Assembly: GCA_029239235.1 (NCBI GenBank)
Contig: JAQZBD010000030.1
Coordinates: forward strand, 1 to 37,893
Direction of reading: 5' to 3'
Length of the DNA stretch: 37,893 nt
Origin: Herbinix sp.
GTDB lineage: Bacteria; Bacillota; Clostridia; Lachnospirales; Lachnospiraceae
Under the pieces are notes generated by a model. It saw only the letters and a list, made by a program, of their open reading frames with translations, was not told the origin of the DNA and did not search any database. Positions 25,623-33,345 of the stretch are shown here, in pieces (positions within the stretch are counted from its first letter, which is position 1; the number at the start of each line of letters is the position of its first letter). A program made the translations under genes and the position numbers.

Positions 25623-25712
25623 TTGCTTCCTTCCGCCGGTATTACCCGGATCAAGTAGTAAGGGTCAGTATGAAAAAAGATTCATACCTCTCAGCCTCGG
25701 CTCCCCTAGCAT
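25623..25712 (-). promoter_or_regulatory. TPP riboswitch (THI element)
   Basis: On the minus strand the conserved elements appear in order: GGGGAGCC, GGCTGAGAGG, a variable P3 hairpin, CTGACCCTTACTACTTGATC, CCGGGTAATACCGGCG, and GGAAGCA closing a short P1 with TGCT. The thi-box core is exact. It should switch off thiT when thiamine pyrophosphate is abundant. Confidence 0.97.
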
Positions 25713-25826
25713 AGTACATGATGACCTGCTGTCAATCCTTTGTTTGTATTTCTTTTAATTATTGCCATCGATATAACTATGAATTAAGAAGAGAAGGAAA
25801 GGTGATTTTGTCTAGAGATAATATAA

Positions 25827-25867
25827 GAGCATAAAAGCCTATACGTCATGCAAAGGTTTTTATGCTC
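25827..25867 (-). terminator. Terminator of the SPFH/AAA operon
   Basis: GAGCATAAAA-CC and GG-TTTTATGCTC pair around a 15-nt loop (25827-25839 with 25855-25867). On the minus strand a T-rich stretch follows. It lies 33 bp after the stop of the last operon gene. Confidence 0.6.
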
Positions 25868-25899
25868 ATCTGCTTTATTATTTATTATATTTTCCAATA

Positions 25900-27609
25900 T
25901 TAAATCAATTCTTCAAGAATATTCTTTGATATATTATCTTTCTCAGAATATATTTTTTCACAAGAAACAAATTCATCAAATAAACTCTGTAATGTTTCCT
26001 GTGTAACACGTTTCATATTCTGGAATTCAATTATAATATTCTTAATCATTCTCTTATTTGCAAGAATTTTTATACCGCCAAAGAGTGTACAAACCAGACC
26101 TCCGCCAATCAGATATAGATGAGTAAAAAATGCTGCTATTATACATACTACTCCTATTCCAAATGCAACAAAAGCTCCAGTATACTTAATTTTGGAGATC
26201 TTTTCATCTGCTTTACTCTCATAAAACTTATTGATTTTCTCTAGTTCCTTTGATTTTTCAGTAAAATCAACCTCAGCGCTATATTCTCCAATTTCAATTG
26301 GTAAGGTATTCCTATGCAATGCCTGATAGCTATCAAAGCATTGATGAACCGCTTTTTCCTGTATACCCTTAATTAAAGTAAACATATTCAGACGCATCTG
26401 TTCATTTATATGCTCCAAAGTAAAATCATAGGTCCAAGAAATAATACTGGACATTAAATCCAAATCACTCTCCTGCCTTTGCCTACTCTCCTCAAAAATC
26501 ACCTTTGCTCTGTCAACATTACCGCTTAAACGAATAATTAGTTCGTTATACTCAATCTGATCATAGGTTTCCTTCTCATTTGGATTAGGTTTATTCAGCA
26601 ACTCTGTCATGAACTGATTGAGATATCGGTTTCTTTCATCTAACCGCACATTTTTTATTTTATAAATCAATTCTAAAATATGATAGTTGTTATGGGCCAT
26701 ATTTAGCATGGTTATTATTGTTCCATATGATTTACAGCATTTGCTCATGAGTGGAAAATCATAACTCTCAGACGTCATCATACGTTGCATATTGTTTTGT
26801 ATGCGGCTAACCACCTCGCCCTCATGATAACCTTCTCGTTCCATGCTTCGAGTAATCATATTATTAATAAACTCTTTAATTTGGACAGCTGTCTTTACAT
26901 CTACACTATCGTTCAAGGTTTTGCTTATCAAGGAGAACAGCATGAGAAATGCAGATTCATCACTGGTTGTTAACTTACATTGCTGATATATAAGAAACCA
27001 TTTTAGAGCTGCCTCTTCTCTATCCATTCTTAAATTAAATATCATGTAAAAAATGCTGCTGCTTTTCTTATCCAACTGTATTGCTCTATTGACTGCTTTA
27101 TCTGCCAGGGCTTTATCATCATTTTTCCATGCCATAATACTAATTAATGCACTAGTCAACCAAAAATCTGGTGTCATTAAATGTTGTTTCTCAATAGACC
27201 TATAGATCACATTATCACTGACCATACTCAGATCAAGATTATCCATGATTCCCTGAACGATCTTACGTACCGTTCTATAATTATTAAAATCATAATATTT
27301 TTTATTATTTAATGCTCTGATACGCTTATTGGCGAGCTCAACATTCTTATAGTTTAAATATATATTATCAATTTCTCCCTGAACCTCATAAGCATTCAGA
27401 GCCTTATTAATTGAAGAGTTAATCACTCCGGCAGCTTGATCCAATGTATTTCGAATATGGCGGTTATAATTATCCAGTTCTGAATCAGCGTTATTGATAT
27501 TACTTACCGTAGCTGCAATTTCTGAACGTAGCATAGCATTCTCATTTTCTACTTGATGCAGTTGTAACTCAAGTTGATTTACCTTCGCTCTCAGATCAAA
27601 GTTACTCAC
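25900..27609 (-). CDS. Coiled-coil/solenoid protein with C-terminal TM hairpin (family copy 3)
   Basis: A 569-residue protein I do not recognise, last in the operon. It has an N-terminal coiled coil (about residues 5-60), an all-helical, TPR-like cytoplasmic region to about 465, two closely spaced membrane helices (about 470-518), and a helical tail of about 50 residues. No signal peptide, so both ends are probably cytoplasmic. It shares two signatures with the proteins at 29862 and 31478: DFWLTSALISIMAWKND followed by IFYMIFNLRMDREEAALKW, and YNELIIRLSGNVDRAKVIFE. The start is a GTG with AGGAGG upstream, 11 bp after the AAA+ gene. Probably a membrane-anchored structural subunit or adaptor. 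Confidence 0.85.
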   Translation of the reverse strand: MSNFDLRAKVNQLELQLHQVENENAMLRSEIAATVSNINNADSELDNYNRHIRNTLDQAAGVINSSINKALNAYEVQGEIDNIYLNYKNVELANKRIRALNNKKYYDFNNYRTVRKIVQGIMDNLDLSMVSDNVIYRSIEKQHLMTPDFWLTSALISIMAWKNDDKALADKAVNRAIQLDKKSSSIFYMIFNLRMDREEAALKWFLIYQQCKLTTSDESAFLMLFSLISKTLNDSVDVKTAVQIKEFINNMITRSMEREGYHEGEVVSRIQNNMQRMMTSESYDFPLMSKCCKSYGTIITMLNMAHNNYHILELIYKIKNVRLDERNRYLNQFMTELLNKPNPNEKETYDQIEYNELIIRLSGNVDRAKVIFEESRQRQESDLDLMSSIISWTYDFTLEHINEQMRLNMFTLIKGIQEKAVHQCFDSYQALHRNTLPIEIGEYSAEVDFTEKSKELEKINKFYESKADEKISKIKYTGAFVAFGIGVVCIIAAFFTHLYLIGGGLVCTLFGGIKILANKRMIKNIIIEFQNMKRVTQETLQSLFDEFVSCEKIYSEKDNISKNILEELI

Positions 27610-27620
27610 CTTACCACCTC

Positions 27621-29117
27621 CTAATGTTGTGTTACATTAATTGCTCTTTCCCTGCCCCATTGATAAATATGCCTTACCAGTTCCGGATTTGTTCTGGATA
27701 TTGGAATTATACTTTGAATCGCCTCCTTAAGCTCCTCAAGAGACACTTCGTCCTTCTTATGAATCAATCGCTTTTGAGCAACATCTTTGATTGCATTTTC
27801 AATATCTGAGTAAGAATATTGGTCTGTCAATTCAATCAATATTTCCAACTCCTTATCATCAGGCCTTACTCTCATCGATCTGTACATATAATACAGAATT
27901 ACCTCTTTTCTCTCCTCTTCATCGGGAAGACCTGCAAAAAATATTTCTGAAAAGCGTCCCTTACGATATAGTTCATATGGTAGCGCCTTTACATCGTTCG
28001 CGGTAGCAACCATAAAAACTTTACTTTTCGCTTCCTGAATCCAGAACAGAAAATCTCCCAGTATCCTTCTTCCTGTTTCATTCCCCGTATCAGAAGTAGC
28101 TAATACCTTCTCTATTTCATCAATCCATAAAATGCAGGGAGATACATTTTCAATATACTGAAGGGCTTCTCTCATCTTTTTTTCACTTTCGCCAACCCAC
28201 TTATCAAAAATAGCACCTACATCCAGTCGAAACAATGGAAGCTTCCATTCTTGAGCAATCAATTTTGCCGATAGCGATTTCCCGCAGCCCGGAACCCCTA
28301 CAAGGAGGATTCCTTTGGGAGGGGTAAGATCATATTGCTCCAAGATTTCTTCCTGCATAAAAAATACCTTCCGCTTCTCTTCCAGCCAGGATTTCAAATG
28401 ATTCATCCCTGAGATTACATGAGTTTTCGTAACTTTTATATACTGCACGGAGGTAGTTCTTGAATATAACTTCTGCTTTTGATCGGATAATTCTGAAATA
28501 TGTTGCTTATTCAATCCTTGATTGCGTATAATTTCAGAGGAGAGAATATTATCAATCTGTATTTCTGAAAACCCTCTTAAAATCGTTGCTGCTAGGTAGA
28601 TATCTTCCTGTTCCCAGTTGATGTTATATTGCCACTTAAAGCTATGTATAAATTCTTCAATCTGCTTTTTTCTTTCCTTATGTCCAGGCAAATCAAGTGT
28701 AGCTATCATTCCAAAGCTAAGAAGTCTTGTCCACACCGCATCCGACGTAATAAGAATAAACACCCCAGAGTTTTCCTTTGCCATATATAGTATGTTCAAT
28801 AAATCCCTCGAATATACATTATCCTCTGAAATCTTTCTGACATCACCTAACGCAATGGTGCAACCCCTCTGATTTTTAAAGGTTTTTAAAAAATATTCTA
28901 AGGGATCCCCTTGAGTATCATAGCTCAAAGTTGCGTTGTTTAAGTTTCTTACCTGTTTGGCATCTGTGTAATATAAGATATCCAATTGCCTTTCTCTGGC
29001 AAGCTCTCTCAGCATTCTTTCAACACGCTCTCTTTCAGACGTATTTACAATAACTAATGGAGTTCGCGCCATGATATATTGCAACAATTCTTGCTTTGTC
29101 TCATTATAATTGCTCAT
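27621..29117 (-). CDS. Ycf46-like AAA+ ATPase
   Basis: A 498-residue single-ring AAA+ ATPase. The N-terminal domain (about 1-190) starts with ARTPLVIVNTSERERVERML, as in Ycf46-type proteins. The AAA module has Walker A GVPGCGKS (274-281, Lys280), Walker B WIDEIEK (Asp333, Glu334), sensor 1 Asn374 in ATAND, and the arginine-finger region RKGRF (385-389). A C-terminal lid with YSYSDIENAIKDVAQKRL follows. All ATPase residues are intact. There is no protease domain and no TM helix, so it should act as a cytoplasmic unfoldase or remodeller. Known relatives are poorly characterised. Here it is probably the motor of the surrounding membrane complex. Confidence 0.9.
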   Translation of the reverse strand: MSNYNETKQELLQYIMARTPLVIVNTSERERVERMLRELARERQLDILYYTDAKQVRNLNNATLSYDTQGDPLEYFLKTFKNQRGCTIALGDVRKISEDNVYSRDLLNILYMAKENSGVFILITSDAVWTRLLSFGMIATLDLPGHKERKKQIEEFIHSFKWQYNINWEQEDIYLAATILRGFSEIQIDNILSSEIIRNQGLNKQHISELSDQKQKLYSRTTSVQYIKVTKTHVISGMNHLKSWLEEKRKVFFMQEEILEQYDLTPPKGILLVGVPGCGKSLSAKLIAQEWKLPLFRLDVGAIFDKWVGESEKKMREALQYIENVSPCILWIDEIEKVLATSDTGNETGRRILGDFLFWIQEAKSKVFMVATANDVKALPYELYRKGRFSEIFFAGLPDEEERKEVILYYMYRSMRVRPDDKELEILIELTDQYSYSDIENAIKDVAQKRLIHKKDEVSLEELKEAIQSIIPISRTNPELVRHIYQWGRERAINVTQH

Positions 29118-29156
29118 GCTTAACCGCCGTTCCTATGTACATATTTGTGGTCCTGA

Positions 29157-29666
29157 TTAAACTTTGGATGTTTTCCATTCACATACAAACCGGTATGGAT
29201 TCCTCTTTTGCAGAAGATATAGGATATCATCAACAAATTGCGTTTGATAATCTAAACCAATGTTTTTAATAAACTGTACTAATTCTTGCTGATAATATTT
29301 TACATTCTCACAGATATTCTGGTATAAACTGTCTCTATGAACTTGTGATATGCACTGATAGGACAGAAAGAACGAACAGTGCTTCAGCCTTTTGATATAA
29401 TCTCTCAAAACCTTATCTGCCAACTCTGCGTCCGCTTCATGCAGCGCATTATTTAAACCCTTTTCCAATCTATTAAATATCACTCTTAACAGTTCTTCCT
29501 CCAGTTCGGATACTTGTTTAAAAAGCATCCCTTCCCATTCCCTGCTTAAATTATAAGGATAGCACCGCAATAAATTTTCGTATTTTTCCTCATCCATCCC
29601 ATATGTTTTGACATCCTTCACAAGATTCAGCCAATCAGAATAGGTGATCTCTTTATACTTTTGCAT
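29157..29666 (-). CDS. Hypothetical helical protein, 169 residues
   Basis: Not recognised. A soluble, almost entirely helical protein with amphipathic stretches (about residues 50-100 and 115-165) and scattered Cys without metal-site spacing. Its ATG directly follows the TAG stop of the 56-residue ORF, so the two are translationally coupled. The AAA+ ATPase gene begins 39 bp downstream. Position suggests an adaptor or cofactor for the ATPase, which is inference from context only. Confidence 0.8.
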   Translation of the reverse strand: MQKYKEITYSDWLNLVKDVKTYGMDEEKYENLLRCYPYNLSREWEGMLFKQVSELEEELLRVIFNRLEKGLNNALHEADAELADKVLRDYIKRLKHCSFFLSYQCISQVHRDSLYQNICENVKYYQQELVQFIKNIGLDYQTQFVDDILYLLQKRNPYRFVCEWKTSKV

Positions 29667-29837
29667 CTACTTAAGAAATCCAAGGGTTGGTTCTAGACTC
29701 CAGGAGGGGAGCTTTTTGTTCATTTCCTTCAGTCTTTCGTCAGAAACTTCAACGGTCTCCGGTTGATCACTTGCATAGTTCTCCATAATCCTACTTTCTA
29801 ATAAATCCCCTAAATCCATTGTATTCTCATTATCCAT
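29667..29837 (-). CDS. Hypothetical 56-residue protein in the operon
   Basis: A short ORF that fills the gap between the solenoid/TM gene at 29862 and the 169-residue gene. The start ATG at 29837 has GAGG about 10 nt upstream, and the TAG stop directly abuts the next ATG. The product is acidic in its first half (DLGDLLESRIMENYASD), basic later (RLKEMNKKL), and ends in WSLEPTLGFLK. Its fit between neighbours and its coupled stop-start argue that it is translated. Similarity to known small proteins is unknown. Confidence 0.7.
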   Translation of the reverse strand: MDNENTMDLGDLLESRIMENYASDQPETVEVSDERLKEMNKKLPSWSLEPTLGFLK

Positions 29838-29861
29838 AAACTATCATCCTCTCATAGGTTA

Positions 29862-31460
29862 TTATAAATACTCTAATTCTGCAATCAGCCTATCCTTCTT
29901 ATTTTTGTTATTCTCATAAAATACTTTAAAATCAGCCAGTTCATTCATACAATTACTCAAGCTCTCCAGTGAATTCTTTTTAAGTTCTGAATATCTCTTA
30001 TTTGCCGTTAGAATATTAAATAGTAAGAATCCCGCTGCAAGTGCAGTTCCAATTAAGGAAAACGGAGTCACAAGGACAAGTCCAATGGATACTATTAAGA
30101 GCAGTAAAGCTAATATATTCAAACCATTTACATACTTTATCAGAAATTTGTTATTTTCATAGAAGGTTTTCATATTCTCTACCTGTTCTGAGTAGTCATT
30201 CCCATTACTTACCCCTGACCATAGATCAATCTTAAGTGTAAAATCCAGAGGAAGCTCCTGCTGGAGCTTTGTTGTCCAGTTTTCAATTGCTTCATTGAAC
30301 CATATCTTTGTATTTTGAAGGCCAAATTTTCTAACCTGTATGTCGGTCTGTCCGTTTTCATCGTAAAGAGCCCATTTAACCATCTGACTACCCACATTGA
30401 AGCCTTCCGGTTGCAATTTATTATGCTCTTCATATTGTTGCTCAGCTACGTCCACCCGTCCTCCGTTATTAATGATCATTCTAAAATAAGTTTGTTGATT
30501 TTTTAATTCCAGCTCTTCTTTGTCATAGTTCGATATTAAATTCATAAGTATATTGTCAACACGGCTTTTATAATTCTCTTTTGATTGCTGTTCCAATTCA
30601 ACATCAAAGGAATGTATAAATTGAATTAAGGCCTCATACTTTGCAACATTACAATGGGAACTCACAATGTTATTTACATTTGCACAATATTTTGTTAATG
30701 TCGGATATTCACAACTCACAGGGCTAGCTTGATTTTCAATGAATCTTTGATATGCCTCAACCATCTCACTCGATGTTTCTTTTTCCATATGTAATACATT
30801 AATCCATCCGCGGATTATCTTATTTACTTCATTCTCCAGTTCCTTATCTGTACCGAAGATTCCGTTTAAGTATGCCTGCAATAATACTGCTGATTCTTGT
30901 TGGAGTTTCGCAGGTTCTAGTATCTTTATATATTCTAAGAGCCATTGTTTTGCTACTTCATTTCGGCCAAATCTTAAATTCATCAAGCAAAAAAACAAGG
31001 TACTTTTAATGCTATCCCTTCTTACACCTTCCGATAGAGCATTTTTTGCTATATCCGGATAATTATTTACCCATGCAGTAACTGCAATTAGAACATAAGA
31101 AAGCCAGTATCTGGAATTCGCAATCCACAGCTCCTCTGATAGCTCCTGTATTGTACTATTACGCACCAGATTAATATCAAAATCCCTGACCACTCCCATG
31201 ATTGTTCTTCTGATTGCCTCATAATCTCTAAACTGCTCTTTCAGAATCTGATCAATTCGTAAAATATTCTCATGCGCAATCTGCTTTTCTTCATTTTGTA
31301 TCATATCCGACTTAAATTTACTGATACTGTCATAGATTCTATCTGTGGTTGCTCTGATACTGGCTGTGGAAGTATTGACAGAATCAATCTTGATATCTAC
31401 CCTGGATTTAAATCCATTTATTGTTTCATTCAAATTATTTACCGCACTATAGGAATCCAT
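29862..31460 (-). CDS. Coiled-coil/solenoid protein with C-terminal TM hairpin (family copy 2)
   Basis: A 532-residue paralog of the proteins at 25900 and 31478. It has an N-terminal helical region, a central TPR-like helical body, two membrane helices (about 435-485) and a tail of about 49 residues with coiled-coil character. Signature 1 is RYWLSYVLIAVTAWVNN followed by LFFCLMNLRFGRNEVAKQW. Signature 2 is FRMIINNGGRVDVAEQQYEE. It shares QTDI-V-KF with the 594-residue copy, so these two are the closer pair. No signal peptide. GGAGG lies 7 nt before the ATG. Function unknown; probably a membrane-anchored subunit. Confidence 0.86.
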   Translation of the reverse strand: MDSYSAVNNLNETINGFKSRVDIKIDSVNTSTASIRATTDRIYDSISKFKSDMIQNEEKQIAHENILRIDQILKEQFRDYEAIRRTIMGVVRDFDINLVRNSTIQELSEELWIANSRYWLSYVLIAVTAWVNNYPDIAKNALSEGVRRDSIKSTLFFCLMNLRFGRNEVAKQWLLEYIKILEPAKLQQESAVLLQAYLNGIFGTDKELENEVNKIIRGWINVLHMEKETSSEMVEAYQRFIENQASPVSCEYPTLTKYCANVNNIVSSHCNVAKYEALIQFIHSFDVELEQQSKENYKSRVDNILMNLISNYDKEELELKNQQTYFRMIINNGGRVDVAEQQYEEHNKLQPEGFNVGSQMVKWALYDENGQTDIQVRKFGLQNTKIWFNEAIENWTTKLQQELPLDFTLKIDLWSGVSNGNDYSEQVENMKTFYENNKFLIKYVNGLNILALLLLIVSIGLVLVTPFSLIGTALAAGFLLFNILTANKRYSELKKNSLESLSNCMNELADFKVFYENNKNKKDRLIAELEYL

Positions 31461-31477
31461 TGCACCGCCTCCATTCT

Positions 31478-33262
31478 CTAATTGATATCTGTAAACACTT
31501 GTACCAAATCCTCAACCTTTTTATCAGCAATACGATATTCTTCACGCCATTGCTTGATTTCCACTAACGCTTTCTTCAATACCTTAATACCATTTTCTCT
31601 TTTAGCCTGCAGAATTTCCCTCATACCTACAATTCTTCTCCAGAGAAGGAAGCCGCCAGCGATACCTAACAGAATTCCGACCACCAAGGCAATCCTACTG
31701 AAAAAGAACATTAATACAATCAAGATGATTAAGGCTATCACGCACATTCCTAAAAAAAGCAAAACGAACATATCGCTCAAGGTATCCTTAACTCTGTTTT
31801 TATTATAATGTTTTTCAAGGGAAGCCTTTGATGCTTCATACGAATTCTCGTCACATTCTTCCTTCCATCCATCTATTTCAATCGTATATTTTTCTCGTTC
31901 TCTTGCACGGTAATCTTCTGCAAATTTTTCAAAGCCGCTGCAAATCCATTTTTTAAGATAGCTGATTGCAAACTTTTTCACCTTTATATCTGTTTGTTCA
32001 TCCTCAGAAAACGCCCATTCAAATAATAAATTATCAATGGATGTCTTATTATCCCTTTCTCTTTTCACGGTCGCATTGAAATATCGCTCTGCACTTTGCA
32101 AATTGCCTTTTGCTCTAATGACTATTTCATTATATTTTAAGTTTTTAATTACTTTGTATTCTTCCTTTTCATAGGAGTTGATTAGCGAATAAAGTATATC
32201 CTCTATCCGCTGGTATAAGGAAGCACCATTCTCGGCTCTACTTTCAAATATCCTTTTAAAACTGATTGCAAGGATTTCATTTTTCTCTGCATCAGAAAGC
32301 AGCTTTTTCATTTCCTCATAATCACTGGAGTACCTTCGTAAGTTCTCATATTCATGACTCGTTCTATGTAAATATAAGCCGGCATATTCCTTTGTACGAG
32401 ATATTACTCTTAAACCGTAATTAGGGAGCATGCTTTCCATCATCTTTAGCATATCTGTAAAGCTCTCTTTTACAAGGGCCTGGAATTCATGATCTGCACC
32501 AAATGCACCATATAAATAGGTCTGCAGTAAATACTGCCACTCTGAGCCAAGATTGTTGATATCCACTCTTTCCAGATAGGTCAGATACCATTTCTTTGCT
32601 GCTTGAATTCTCCCAAAGCGAAGATTAATTAAGAGAAAGAACAGGGACGTACTTAAATAATCATTTGACAGTGACTTCGATACCGCCCGATTTGCCGCCT
32701 CTTCCTCATCACTAGCCCATAACATAACCGCCATAATGGCATATGCAAGCCAATAATCCGTATTCTGAAGATATGCCTTTTCAACCTTTTTACGCATTGT
32801 TTCGTCTGAGCATACGTAGGTGTCTAATCCTACAACATAACCAAGTGCGATTCTTCGAAGCTCATTATAAAAGGAGAATTTGGTATAATATTCATCTGTA
32901 TATTGTGATACATTCTTTGATGCCGTACTTAAATTCTTAAAAGTGAAGTAAGATTCGGTTAGTTCATCAATTAGTGTAAATAATTCCGATATGCTGCCAT
33001 CTGTATCTTTTACTTTGTTAGTTACATATTGCATTACCTGATTTACTTCATTATCCATTGCCCCAGCACTCTGTGTTAGAATTAGAATCTCTTGAATCAA
33101 TCTTTCCAATTCTTCCTTGAGTTGATACTTTTGTGAGATTGCAGCACTTATTTTGCTTTCCAGGTGATCTATCTCTCTCAAGAGTCTCTCCGCTTCCTGC
33201 CGTTCTGCCTCTTGCCGCTCCGCTTCCTCTTGCTGCTTCGCTCTTGCTTCGTCTTCCGTCAT
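31478..33262 (-). CDS. Coiled-coil/solenoid protein with C-terminal TM hairpin (family copy 1)
   Basis: The largest of the three paralogs, 594 residues. A highly charged N-terminal coiled coil (about 5-60, with repeated AERQE) precedes the helical body. Signature 1 is DYWLAYAIMAVMLWASD followed by LFFLLINLRFGRIQAAKKW. Signature 2 is YNEIVIRAKGNLQSAERYF, then QTDIKVKKF. Two membrane helices (about 486-541) are followed by a basic, helical tail of about 53 residues. AGGAGG lies 8 nt before the ATG. The 83-bp gap to the upstream gene is the longest in the operon and could hold an internal promoter, but I see no strong one. Confidence 0.87.
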   Translation of the reverse strand: MTEDEARAKQQEEAERQEAERQEAERLLREIDHLESKISAAISQKYQLKEELERLIQEILILTQSAGAMDNEVNQVMQYVTNKVKDTDGSISELFTLIDELTESYFTFKNLSTASKNVSQYTDEYYTKFSFYNELRRIALGYVVGLDTYVCSDETMRKKVEKAYLQNTDYWLAYAIMAVMLWASDEEEAANRAVSKSLSNDYLSTSLFFLLINLRFGRIQAAKKWYLTYLERVDINNLGSEWQYLLQTYLYGAFGADHEFQALVKESFTDMLKMMESMLPNYGLRVISRTKEYAGLYLHRTSHEYENLRRYSSDYEEMKKLLSDAEKNEILAISFKRIFESRAENGASLYQRIEDILYSLINSYEKEEYKVIKNLKYNEIVIRAKGNLQSAERYFNATVKRERDNKTSIDNLLFEWAFSEDEQTDIKVKKFAISYLKKWICSGFEKFAEDYRAREREKYTIEIDGWKEECDENSYEASKASLEKHYNKNRVKDTLSDMFVLLFLGMCVIALIILIVLMFFFSRIALVVGILLGIAGGFLLWRRIVGMREILQAKRENGIKVLKKALVEIKQWREEYRIADKKVEDLVQVFTDIN

Positions 33263-33345
33263 CCCACTATCCTCCTATTCATCATTCGATATCAGAGCCA
33301 CTATAATTGCTCTAAATAATGATAATATAATACCCCTGCAAATTC

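Noticed and set aside
25707-25734. TTGACA-N16-TATGCT as the thiT promoter
   Set aside because: It would start transcription inside the conserved riboswitch core and remove the P1 5' arm, so the real promoter is probably further upstream.
26700-27000. Open frames opposite the operon genes on the plus strand
   Set aside because: They are antisense to long, motif-bearing proteins and lack ribosome binding sites.
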